Virus record (IMG/VR): IMGVR_UViG_3300028388_003688
Span: 1-46,722 of that record
From: a virus
Direction: 5' to 3' (one strand)
DNA length: 46,722 nucleotides
Shown: positions 25,941 through 32,935 of the stretch, one piece after another
How the letters are laid out: each line of letters starts with the position of its first letter
How positions within the stretch are numbered: position 1 is the stretch's first letter
Notes under the pieces: model-generated
The model's database searches: none
Told to the model about the DNA's origin: nothing
The model's input: the letters and a program-made list of their open reading frames with translations, nothing else
Made by a program: the position numbers and the translations under genes

Positions 25941-26014
25941 TCTCCCGTAGCTCAGTTGGATAGAGCAACTGACTTCTAATCAGTAGGTCGCAGGTTCGAG
26001 TCCTGCCGGGAGTA
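25941..26014 (+). tRNA. tRNA-Arg (UCU)
   Basis: Cloverleaf of 74 nt: D stem GCTC/GAGC, anticodon stem ACTGA/TCAGT with loop CTTCTAA (anticodon TCT), T stem GCAGG/CCTGC with loop TTCGAGT, acceptor pairs 2-7 (CTCCCG/CGGGAG). Pair 1-72 is a T-T mismatch and CCA is not encoded. It reads AGA, the main Arg codon in most genes of this window, so it probably supports late translation. It sits between two small genes with its own short spacers. Confidence 0.9.
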
Positions 26015-26034
26015 CAACTCAAAAACAAAAGAGT

Positions 26035-26235
26035 ATGGGAAAAATAACTATTTATAAAAAAAAGTTTTTCAGTAAAAGAAATAGAAAAGAATTTATTGAA
26101 AAGCTTCACTCTAATCGTATAGTATCTCAGTATGAATATATTGATCATAAAAAGAATAAAATCTTTGTAGTAGAGTATTACAGAGATACCAAATATTTAA
26201 GGAATAAATTTGGGTTTGAAAGTCCAATTTTTTAA
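26035..26235 (+). CDS. Small basic protein
   Basis: A 66-aa Lys- and Arg-rich protein (MGKITIYKKKFFSKRNRKEF at the start), without signal peptide or membrane helix. The charge could fit nucleic acid binding. No family recognised. It begins 20 nt after the tRNA. Confidence 0.5.
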   Translation: MGKITIYKKKFFSKRNRKEFIEKLHSNRIVSQYEYIDHKKNKIFVVEYYRDTKYLRNKFGFESPIF

Positions 26236-26283
26236 TAAAAACAGCAGATATTGCAAGATATTTATTCATTAAATAAAATTATT

Positions 26284-26751
26284 ATGAAACACTATTTTTT
26301 ATTACTTATCTTGCTCCCCACTATTATCGTAGATGTGGTAGGTCAAACTATCACACCTATAAACGTTCCTGGTCATTTAGGGTCAAATGTAAAGAATTTA
26401 CCAGTAGAGATAGAATTCTTCGAGAGTTCTGTTGCATTGGTATATCCTCCTATTTTTCAACTTGAAGGAGTTGAATGGGAAGAAACTCAACATGTAACTG
26501 TAAAACATGGTATCAATAATAGTACCAGAGTTTACAATCACTTCATGTCGAATTTTCATTACAGACCCGATGATTGTAATGCCGATCAAGTATTTATCTA
26601 TATTGAAGCAAATATAGATAGAGACAAAGACGGTAATTTTGAAGACAAAGTTAAATACTTTGCAGGATTCATCATGGATGATCTCTGCGATGTTATCAAC
26701 ATCTTCAAATATAAACAATCTTCATCATCAGGAGATAAATCTAATCAATGA
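26284..26751 (+). CDS. Secreted protein of unknown function
   Basis: A 155-aa protein from the ATG at 26284, chosen because it gives a standard signal peptide (MKHYFLLLILLPTIIVDVVG, cleavage near VVGQ). The ATG at 26251 would add 11 residues in front of it. The mature part is acidic, with two Cys in the second half, and contains DRDKDGNFEDK, a calcium-loop-like stretch. The TGA stop region overlaps the next gene's ATG (ATGA). Exported to the periplasm or beyond; role unknown. Confidence 0.65.
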   Translation: MKHYFLLLILLPTIIVDVVGQTITPINVPGHLGSNVKNLPVEIEFFESSVALVYPPIFQLEGVEWEETQHVTVKHGINNSTRVYNHFMSNFHYRPDDCNADQVFIYIEANIDRDKDGNFEDKVKYFAGFIMDDLCDVINIFKYKQSSSSGDKSNQ

Positions 26752-27098
26752 TTAGGTTTTTAATATTAATTATGGGGATCCTTATTAGCTGCAATGTAGC
26801 TGATTGGGATCTCTATAATGATCCGGATATTGTATGTCAGGCTCCAACTGATATACAATACAACAGAATATACCGTTCTGATGATATGTTAGTATCTATC
26901 AAGCAGAATGGTGAAATTCATTGGAGCCAATGGTCTGAATGGAACTTCAGACAATGTACTTGGACTAATGACTGTTATGTTCTTAGATCTTATGATAGAA
27001 CATTCAAACTTAAGGTTATCAGTCTTGATAAAATGGAAATAACTATGTTCAATGAGTATGATATAGAAATATATTCTGATATATTTATTGCAACATAG
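26748..27098 (+). CDS. Predicted lipoprotein
   Basis: A 116-aa protein with a signal peptide ending in a lipobox (MIRFLILIMGILISC, Cys15). The mature part is small, acidic and beta-like with three more Cys and several Trp (HWSQWSEWNFRQCTW). It overlaps the upstream secreted protein by 4 nt, so the two are coupled. Phage lipoproteins of this type often block receptors (superinfection exclusion), an inference from the general class only. Confidence 0.65.
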   Translation: MIRFLILIMGILISCNVADWDLYNDPDIVCQAPTDIQYNRIYRSDDMLVSIKQNGEIHWSQWSEWNFRQCTWTNDCYVLRSYDRTFKLKVISLDKMEITMFNEYDIEIYSDIFIAT

Positions 27099-27126
27099 TA
27101 TTATATAACTTGAAAATTCTTATATT

Positions 27127-27183
27127 GTGAGTAATCCAACAATTGAAGAACTGAAACAAGAAGAAGCTACTGATATATTATGA
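27127..27183 (+). CDS. Possible 18-aa upstream peptide
   Basis: A GTG at 27127 opens an 18-codon frame (VSNPTIEELKQEEATDIL) whose TGA overlaps the ATG of the secreted protein gene at 27180. A coupled leader peptide is possible. It is too short to separate from chance. Confidence 0.2.
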   Translation: MSNPTIEELKQEEATDIL

Positions 27184-27587
27184 AAAAATCATTGTTTGTC
27201 TTGTTATTATTATCTTGTCTATATTATACAAATATATACGCTCAAGATAAAACTTATCCCGTTATATATTCAGAATATACTGAATCATTTAATGACGATT
27301 GGTATATTTGTGATGAGATGTGGGATGTAGATGCTGTAAGAATAAATGATATTGATCAAAGCATTACTTTAGAATTTAGAGATGTCAATAAAGAAGCCAG
27401 GTTTACCTGGATAAGTGAAGTACAAGCATCTCAATACGAATTCTACGATGTGCTTACTTTGAAAGCACTTAACACTAAAAGTGATAAGACTGCTGAAATA
27501 AAGTATTTTGAATCTATATTGAATAATGAATCATTTATGGTAATAGACATGTCAGGAGAAGCCTGGCGTGTTAGATTTACTCAATAA
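27180..27587 (+). CDS. Secreted protein of unknown function
   Basis: A 135-aa protein with a clear signal peptide (MKKSLFVLLLLSCLYYTNIY, cleavage near YAQ). The mature part is beta-rich and acidic with two Cys close together (CDEMWDVD region) and no recognised domain. It lies directly before the lysozyme-like gene. Confidence 0.65.
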   Translation: MKKSLFVLLLLSCLYYTNIYAQDKTYPVIYSEYTESFNDDWYICDEMWDVDAVRINDIDQSITLEFRDVNKEARFTWISEVQASQYEFYDVLTLKALNTKSDKTAEIKYFESILNNESFMVIDMSGEAWRVRFTQ

Positions 27588-27597
27588 AAATCCCCTT

Positions 27598-28233
27598 ATG
27601 AAAATCATATATTTATTCATTGCAGTAATAATGTTAGTTTCTTCAGGTTACATCGCATATAATTATAGCAATGAAACCGAAGGTGATGAAATTGAGATTG
27701 ATATTATTACTTATAAATGTATAAATGATCAAGATCTATACAAGGCTTTCTCCTGGTGGTTAAAATCAGAAGAAGGTCTTGTATTGTATCCTACAAAGGA
27801 TACAGATTGGTATATGATAGGTTGGAGTCAGAATATCTTTTCTGACGAAGAGTTAAGTTATTGGAATAATATAGCTCCTATCACTGTACAACAGGCTAAC
27901 GAATTATTTCTCTATAATTTAGAGAATATTTATTATCCTGCAGTTATTGACAGATATGGATTTGATCATCCAAAGGCAGTTTTGTATGGTCTTACAGAAC
28001 TGCACTATCATAAAGGGCAAAATTGGTACAATGAAGATCTTTATAGAGCTGTAAAATCTAAAGACTATAAAAAGGCATCTATTATAGTCAAATCTTTGCC
28101 TGATCCTTATGATAGAAGAAATAAAACCTCTAAATGGATTTCATGTGATTATAAATATATTTATGAAAACATGAGATCTGATTCTTTAACAGTTATAAAA
28201 ATACTCCGCAATGCCTCAAAAAGACAAGATTAG
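27598..28233 (+). CDS. GH24-like lysozyme with N-terminal membrane or signal helix
   Basis: A 211-aa protein from the ATG at 27598; an upstream ATG at 27568 would add 10 residues before the hydrophobic helix and is less likely. After the helix (MKIIYLFIAVIMLVSSGYIA) residues about 43-110 follow the T4 lysozyme pattern: helix, EEGL (Glu59 as the likely catalytic Glu), Asp70, the WYMIGW strand in place of YTIGIG, and ITVQQANELFLYNLEN matching the helix that follows. The usual catalytic Thr after the strand is replaced by Met, so activity is uncertain. The weak hydrophobic helix could be a signal-arrest-release anchor. Peptidoglycan cleavage is inferred. Confidence 0.55.
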   Translation: MKIIYLFIAVIMLVSSGYIAYNYSNETEGDEIEIDIITYKCINDQDLYKAFSWWLKSEEGLVLYPTKDTDWYMIGWSQNIFSDEELSYWNNIAPITVQQANELFLYNLENIYYPAVIDRYGFDHPKAVLYGLTELHYHKGQNWYNEDLYRAVKSKDYKKASIIVKSLPDPYDRRNKTSKWISCDYKYIYENMRSDSLTVIKILRNASKRQD

Positions 28234-28495
28234 ATTATCACAGAAAAGAATTGATGAGATAATGTCTAAAAAGGTTAAGGCAGTCATCACTAATATAGAT
28301 GATTGCAAAAAACAAAAAAGATATAAGAATAAAAATGGTACTAAAGTAGTAGATATAGATATTGAAAGATTTGTACCTGAATATTCTACTTATCAAGGAG
28401 AAAAGTTGTATGGATATTGGGAAGAAGAATTCAATCCAGATAATATACATACAACAATTACACCTGGGAAATATTCGTTTGAACTTTCCAAATAA
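28211..28495 (+). CDS. Small hypothetical protein
   Basis: A 94-aa basic protein (MPQKDKIRLSQKRIDEIMSK) with a beta-type end (YGYWEEEFNPDNIHTTI). It overlaps the lysozyme-like gene by 23 nt in another frame. No signal peptide and no recognised family. Confidence 0.55.
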   Translation: MPQKDKIRLSQKRIDEIMSKKVKAVITNIDDCKKQKRYKNKNGTKVVDIDIERFVPEYSTYQGEKLYGYWEEEFNPDNIHTTITPGKYSFELSK

Positions 28496-28523
28496 AATGA
28501 TTATTAACTAAAACAATAATAAG

Positions 28524-28973
28524 ATGTTAGATCTAACAATTTTATTACCTGGGAATCCTGAAAGGATTCACACAAAGGCTAAACAAATGTCTAATCGAAG
28601 AGATAATATTGTTAAGCTGGGATCTCCAGGAGATTCCAGTAGGCCAAAGATCAAATTTCAAGGCGGTGAACATTATAATCATAACTTCACTACTGTGCCT
28701 ACAAAAGTATCTAAAGTGATTACATTGAGTGAAGAAAGTATTACATACTTTTTGGGTAATCCTATTAAAGGAGTATCGAAAAGTAAGTGGTCAAATCTTT
28801 CAAGAAGAGAAAAATTATTATCTCATTTAAAGGATATAGTTCATGATGAATATCTTAGAAATAATTTGGAAATCAATGTTATTCCGAATGTTCACTTTTT
28901 TTATACAATTAGTGAACAAGCTCCAAGTCATTTCAGGACTCTTCAAATCGAAAGTGAAGAGGAACCTACATAG
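28524..28973 (+). CDS. Hypothetical protein
   Basis: A 149-aa protein with a hydrophilic N-terminal half rich in Pro, Arg and Lys and a helical middle (WSNLSRREKLLSHLKDIVHD). No motif recognised and no signal peptide. Its stop overlaps the start of the 54-aa frame that follows. Confidence 0.6.
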   Translation: MLDLTILLPGNPERIHTKAKQMSNRRDNIVKLGSPGDSSRPKIKFQGGEHYNHNFTTVPTKVSKVITLSEESITYFLGNPIKGVSKSKWSNLSRREKLLSHLKDIVHDEYLRNNLEINVIPNVHFFYTISEQAPSHFRTLQIESEEEPT

Positions 28974-29118
28974 ATATAGGATAACTATTTGTGTATATTA
29001 TGATGGATTCTTAATTACAAGAATCAATCGTATAACAGGAAAGCGTCAGAATCTTTCTTTACACAAGTATTATCATGATGCTGAAAGAACTATAGAAAAA
29101 TATAGATCGTTTTCATAA
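28954..29118 (+). CDS. Small protein overlapping the previous gene
   Basis: From a GTG at 28954 this frame encodes 54 aa (RYRITICVYYDGFLITRINR then TGKRQNLSLHKYYHDAERTI). A longer version starting at 28843 would overlap the previous gene by 130 bp with a low-complexity hydrophobic start, so the GTG start with a 20-nt overlap is preferred. A frameshift joining the two genes is another option. Ends just before a strong terminator. Confidence 0.45.
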   Translation: MKRNLHRYRITICVYYDGFLITRINRITGKRQNLSLHKYYHDAERTIEKYRSFS

Positions 29119-29127
29119 TAGATCAAA

Positions 29128-29156
29128 AAGAAAGGCAGGAAAGTCCTGTCTTTCTT
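29128..29156 (+). terminator. Strong hairpin before the tmRNA gene
   Basis: 13-bp stem with one wobble pair (29128-29140 and 29144-29156) and a 3-nt loop, A-rich on the left and T-rich on the right (TCTTTCTT). It ends the small-protein operon 10 nt after its last stop and lies 6 nt before the tmRNA 5' end. It could also serve as a processing signal for tmRNA 5' maturation. Confidence 0.75.
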
Positions 29157-29162
29157 TATCCT

Positions 29163-29519
29163 GGGGCTGACAGGTATCGACAGGATAGAAGTATTAATTA
29201 GAAGGATGTGCCATTGTAGATGTGGGCATAAAACTATCTACACACGCTTAAAAGGCGAAACACAATTGTCTCAGGCAGATGCACTGTCTGAAGTTGAGAA
29301 TGCTCTCAAGAACAATATCTTGTCTCCTGTAAAGGAGAAGGAAACAGTTCTGGAGCCAGTTTTAGTTTAGTTTAGTGGTTTCTCTGTTCCCTAAAAACAG
29401 AGTGGTGGATTCCATTTAGCCCAGTTTTGGAGAGTGTCAAATAACTCTATCCTATCATCCTAAATAATTCGATTAGTATATTTTATCACTGGACTGGGGT
29501 TCGATTCCCCACAGCTCCA
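29163..29519 (+). ncRNA. ssrA: tmRNA (transfer-messenger RNA)
   Basis: The 5' end GGGGCTGACAGG and the 3' end pair as a 7-bp acceptor stem (GGGGCTG/CAGCTCC) with a G-U at pair 3, the AlaRS identity element. The T arm CTGGGG TTCGATT CCCC is intact; the encoded 3' end stops at A29519 and CCA is not encoded. Inside are a pseudoknot-like stem TGTAGAT/ATCTACA (29215-29242), helix-5-like hairpin CAGGCAG/CTGTCTG (29272-29290) and a late hairpin CTCTGTT/AACAGAG (29382-29402). The tag frame opens at GGC (29254) with Gly-Glu-Thr, as in Bacteroidota, but runs 38 codons to TAG at 29368 and ends VLEPVLV instead of ALAA. It rescues stalled ribosomes; no SmpB gene is seen, so host SmpB is assumed. Confidence 0.94.
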
Positions 29520-29544
29520 CTATTTTTAATTAAAATTTATTGTT

Positions 29545-29754
29545 ATGGAAAAAATAACAGATTACGTTTGTCCTGTATGTGGATCTAACGATGTTGTTAG
29601 AGATGCATGGGCAGTGTGGAATGTAACAACTCAAGAGTTTGAGTTATCGTCTTTATTTGATAATTGGATGTGTAATGAATGTGCCAGAGATGGTTCTCCA
29701 AATCCAATTATAGCAAGAGAAGTAAGTTATTCTAAACATGATAAAACTAAATAA
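29545..29754 (+). CDS. Small zinc-ribbon-like protein
   Basis: A 69-aa protein with CPVCGS near residue 9 and CNEC near residue 44, two CxxC pairs that form a zinc ribbon. The N-terminus lacks a signal peptide. No further function shown. It follows the tmRNA by 26 nt. Confidence 0.65.
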   Translation: MEKITDYVCPVCGSNDVVRDAWAVWNVTTQEFELSSLFDNWMCNECARDGSPNPIIAREVSYSKHDKTK

Positions 29755-29756
29755 TT

Positions 29757-30011
29757 ATGCGTGACACATTCTTAATTGATCTTTTGAGGGCCAATATTTT
29801 AGGAAGATTAGATGCTTTAAGTCTTGTAAAAAAGACTACTAACGAATTACGTCCTGATTTACTTTCAAAGGATAATATTTTAAATATTCAATGGAAGGAA
29901 CGTGAAAAGACTTTGAAGAGTATTTTATATTCTATCCAGGATATTAAGGAAAATCATTCCGAAGATCTTAACTCACATTTATCTAAAGACCATATAAGTA
30001 CAGGTATATGA
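29757..30011 (+). CDS. Small helical hypothetical protein
   Basis: An 84-aa helical, charged protein (MRDTFLIDLLRANILGRLDA). No recognised family. It starts 2 nt after the zinc-ribbon gene and overlaps the beta-barrel-like gene by 4 nt (ATGA). Confidence 0.6.
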   Translation: MRDTFLIDLLRANILGRLDALSLVKKTTNELRPDLLSKDNILNIQWKEREKTLKSILYSIQDIKENHSEDLNSHLSKDHISTGI

Positions 30012-30562
30012 GACTTTTCTTATTGATATTAGTTTCATTATTTTACAACTATGCTTTCTCTCAACAAGTTATTTCTTTAAATGGAAATGTAATGTTTCCA
30101 CAAACTGAAAGATATAACATAAAGAGAGAAAGTATAGTACCTCATCTTGGTATTGAGTTTAATCAGTATGAAGCTATAACTGTAACTACTGTAGGGTTAT
30201 CTGTATATAGAGAACAAGGTACTCCAGGATGGTTTGCTTATGTTAAAGGAGGAATAGATGTAATTAGCATTTTTGATCCTTCCTTACCCTGTAAATTTAT
30301 CCTGTTCCCTACTACATTGTATTATAGATCCATTGTTCCCAGAAATTATGTATCTATGTATGCAGTTGCTTCTGTAGTATTCAACTATCATTTTAAGAAT
30401 AATATTACGTTAGAATTTGGCGGTGAATATGACTACATAAGAGGTAATGTACCTGAATACCAATGGATTGAAGGCCATCATGATGTTCTATATTTCAAAA
30501 TATCTAAAATCCTATATACAAATGAAGAAAAACATTCTTTTAATATTGGTATTAGCAAGTAA
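30008..30562 (+). CDS. Outer membrane beta-barrel-like protein
   Basis: A 184-aa protein with a signal peptide (MRLFLLILVSLFYNYAFSQQ, cleavage near FSQ) and a mature part of alternating polar and hydrophobic residues with frequent Tyr and Phe (ITVTTVGLSVYREQ, YVSMYAVASVVFNYHF, ITLEFGGEYDYIRG), ending in a last strand. This is the pattern of small outer membrane barrels. A phage-made barrel could change the host surface, for example to block receptors. Inference from pattern only. Confidence 0.6.
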   Translation: MRLFLLILVSLFYNYAFSQQVISLNGNVMFPQTERYNIKRESIVPHLGIEFNQYEAITVTTVGLSVYREQGTPGWFAYVKGGIDVISIFDPSLPCKFILFPTTLYYRSIVPRNYVSMYAVASVVFNYHFKNNITLEFGGEYDYIRGNVPEYQWIEGHHDVLYFKISKILYTNEEKHSFNIGISK

Positions 30563-30827
30563 TTTGTATCTTGTTATGTCGAATTACAAGTTTAAAGAAC
30601 AAGCTGAGAACAGAGCTAGGATTATTATGAATTATCATGAACAGGATAGATTAGAACATGATCTGGTCTATAATATTATATTAGGCTATGGTATCAATGT
30701 AGCTAAAGAAAGCTTTGAATGTGGTATGCAATCAGAGTTCTTAGAACATGATATTCCTGATAATCCTCAGTTATATCATACAAAACCTCATCCAGTATAT
30801 GAATTTATTAATGAAAATTTTAAATAG
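30522..30827 (+). CDS. Small membrane-anchored protein
   Basis: A 101-aa protein from the ATG at 30522, chosen because it starts a hydrophobic helix (MKKNILLILVLASNLYLVMS); an upstream ATG at 30447 lies deep within the barrel gene. It overlaps the barrel gene by 41 nt. The soluble part is acidic, with a helix YHEQDRLEHDLVYNIILGYG. Unknown function. Confidence 0.55.
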   Translation: MKKNILLILVLASNLYLVMSNYKFKEQAENRARIIMNYHEQDRLEHDLVYNIILGYGINVAKESFECGMQSEFLEHDIPDNPQLYHTKPHPVYEFINENFK

Positions 30828-31544
30828 ATGTCGAAACAAAAGCTTAGTGATTATTTCAGATTTGGAGAATATAGAGGCAGAGAAGGTAACTCTGAGATTA
30901 AACGATCTATTGCCAGACAAAAACAAAAAAGAAGGCAACGTAAATATAGAAAGAACAAAGGGAATATACGCAGCTCTACAGCTTCAGATCTCACAGCTAC
31001 TCTCATAACAGATAGCGAGGAGATTGAACAAGCTATCATTGAAAATAGAGATCTTATTCTTTTATATGAAGTGTCTTTTTGGAAAAGACCTTTAGTGGGA
31101 AAGATATTTAACGCTATTGAGATCTTAAATACTTTTTTGGCTAATAACATGAGTAAATCCAAGAAAGTAAAAAAGGAGCTAAAGACTCTTAGTGATCAAC
31201 ATATGGCTGCTCTTAAATCTAAAGATCAGTATGCAACAGAGTTAGATACTATTGATCCTGAAAAAGATAAAGATAGATATGATGATGTTCAGAGAGCTTT
31301 AGATAAGTATAAAGAGCTTGTTGAATTAGCTGAAGAAAAGATAGCTAATTACGAAGAGAAGTATGGAAAGTATTTGAATGTACAAGATAGATATCTGTCT
31401 GAAAAAAAGAATATTAAGATAAATAAATTAAAACTACGAGTTGCAAGCATATTGGAGTTAGATCCTACAGCAGGGGGATTTATTTGTGAATGTCATACTC
31501 TGAAACCTGTCAAGCACCAAGAGTTAAAGCGATATCTTATTTAA
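30828..31544 (+). CDS. Coiled-coil hypothetical protein
   Basis: A 238-aa protein. The N-terminus is very basic (EIKRSIARQKQKRRQRKYRK), which suggests nucleic acid binding; residues about 100-200 are charged coiled coil (KVKKELKTLSDQHMAALKSK). The C-terminus has CECH near residue 222. No domain recognised. It starts at the stop of the gene before it. Confidence 0.6.
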   Translation: MSKQKLSDYFRFGEYRGREGNSEIKRSIARQKQKRRQRKYRKNKGNIRSSTASDLTATLITDSEEIEQAIIENRDLILLYEVSFWKRPLVGKIFNAIEILNTFLANNMSKSKKVKKELKTLSDQHMAALKSKDQYATELDTIDPEKDKDRYDDVQRALDKYKELVELAEEKIANYEEKYGKYLNVQDRYLSEKKNIKINKLKLRVASILELDPTAGGFICECHTLKPVKHQELKRYLI

Positions 31545-31566
31545 CAAATTTTTTAAATTAAACTTT

Positions 31567-32055
31567 ATGATTGATGGTAACAAGGATAAAATCTATGAGA
31601 TAAAAAAAGATGCTAAAACTTTAGCTCAGGCTATGGGATTTAATAATGACTGGAATGATATGAGAGATAATGCTGTAGAAGATATTATGTCTTTTATAAG
31701 TATGAAAGCTTTTAATGAACTTAGAAAGGTTCTCTTGTCTGATGAAAATGTCAAAGTAATTACATTTTCTGCTACTCATGCTGAAATAATTGAAATGATA
31801 TTAAAACAGGGTTTTGGTTCTGTTGAAGGTGTTGCAGCAGGATTTTATATAGGCAATACTTATATAAGCTTTTTAGCTTATATGCGTAGTGTTATTAAAT
31901 CTATATTGGATAATCCTAACTCTCACAAAATATTCACCTCATTATCTAACGAAGAGATAGCCAGTGTTTCCAGGTTTATTGCATATTGTATTATATATGA
32001 GGAGAGAACTCCTAATATACATGATATTGTCTCTTATATTCAATCCTCTTTTTAA
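31567..32055 (+). CDS. Hypothetical helical protein
   Basis: A 162-aa helical protein with a Gly-rich centre (LKQGFGSVEGVAAGFYIGNT). No signal peptide at the N-terminus, so this is probably cytoplasmic. No family recognised. It lies 22 nt after the coiled-coil gene and 53 nt before a highly expressed-looking gene. Confidence 0.6.
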   Translation: MIDGNKDKIYEIKKDAKTLAQAMGFNNDWNDMRDNAVEDIMSFISMKAFNELRKVLLSDENVKVITFSATHAEIIEMILKQGFGSVEGVAAGFYIGNTYISFLAYMRSVIKSILDNPNSHKIFTSLSNEEIASVSRFIAYCIIYEERTPNIHDIVSYIQSSF

Positions 32056-32108
32056 TTATATTGTTACCATAGAAACGAATTTTTATTCACAAGAAAAAAC
32101 GAATTATT

Positions 32109-32765
32109 ATGAACAAGAAAAGAAATTTGATCAGCGAAACTAACAGTATCAAGAAGTACGCAAGTGATATTACATTGGATAATGTAATGCCACATGCTTA
32201 CAAGCCTCAACTGCAAAGAGCGCAAATTCGACAGGTAATTACTACCACTTATCCCAGTGTACGAGCTGGTAACAGTGAGAGTGATTTCTTGCCTGGTTTA
32301 TCTGAATTTAACCTTGAAGAAGGTCAATCTTATGAAAGCACTCGTGTAACTTGGATCAGTGTACCTAATGGTGCTACTGAAGATCAGGTTAAAACTGCTT
32401 TGAGTAAGGTAAACCAAGATCAGGGAGTTATTTACCAGAAGATCAGTTATAATGTGTTGGATGTTCTTACAGAAGAGCAAATTCAAGCTATTAATAGTGA
32501 TTCTACTGAATTATCTCATATTACCGAGGAATTCTTCCAAGAGAAGTATCGTGTCAAGCGTTCTGATGGTACTAATACTTATGAATTGGAAGGTCGTCCA
32601 ATGTATAAGCAGAACTTCTTCTCTGCTGAACCTAAGATGGATGAAGATTACCGTGTAGTAGGAGAACCTGAAACAGGCCAGGTAGAAAGGTTTGTTGATA
32701 CTGAAACAGGTGAAGTAATTGAAGGAGTGGTAGCTAATGTACCTTTTATTAGCGATGATGAATAA
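32109..32765 (+). CDS. Abundant-looking protein of unknown function
   Basis: A 218-aa acidic protein (MNKKRNLISETNSIKKYASD at the start, NVPFISDDE at the end) with no recognised domain. Its codon use differs from neighbours: CGT for Arg (for example in RVKRSDG) rather than AGA, and frequent GGT and CTG, the pattern seen for the capsid gene. It has its own strong terminator right after the stop, and the upstream gap holds two copies of AAACGAAT. Probably an abundant early or middle protein such as a DNA-binding or host takeover factor. Confidence 0.65.
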   Translation: MNKKRNLISETNSIKKYASDITLDNVMPHAYKPQLQRAQIRQVITTTYPSVRAGNSESDFLPGLSEFNLEEGQSYESTRVTWISVPNGATEDQVKTALSKVNQDQGVIYQKISYNVLDVLTEEQIQAINSDSTELSHITEEFFQEKYRVKRSDGTNTYELEGRPMYKQNFFSAEPKMDEDYRVVGEPETGQVERFVDTETGEVIEGVVANVPFISDDE

Positions 32766-32793
32766 TCTTTAATTCAATATTGTTGCTTGTCAA

Positions 32794-32826
32794 GGGAGAG
32801 TCTTTAATTAGGCTCTCCCTTTTTTA
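32794..32826 (+). terminator. Intrinsic terminator after the abundant-looking gene
   Basis: 7-bp stem GGGAGAG/CTCTCCC (32794-32800 and 32813-32819), 12-nt loop, followed by six T. Begins 29 nt after the stop. Strong plus-strand terminator. Confidence 0.88.
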
Positions 32827-32833
32827 TTACACT

Positions 32834-32928
32834 ATGAAACGAATTATTACACATTGCAATTTTCGTAGCACAATCCCCCAAGTCCTCTACTTAACTATTT
32901 TTTAACTTGGGTGCAGACCCGAAAATTG
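32834..32928 (+). promoter_or_regulatory. Structured leader before the beta-barrel-like gene
   Basis: A 9-bp outer stem CAATTTTCG/CGAAAATTG (32857-32865 and 32920-32928) encloses two inner elements that share bases and exclude each other: CCCAAGT/ACTTGGG (32877-32883 and 32905-32911) and GGGTGCAGACCC (32909-32920). An ATG at 32834 opens a 23-codon frame ending in the loop (32905). This layout suggests a switch or a leader-peptide-controlled structure just before the gene at 32936. I do not match it to a known riboswitch class. Confidence 0.5.
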
Positions 32929-32935
32929 ATATACT

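Noticed and set aside
25882-26148. Minus-strand 88-aa frame covering the tRNA gene
   Set aside because: It is antisense to an intact tRNA, a classic shadow frame, and its peptide shows the tRNA complement as residues typical of such artefacts.
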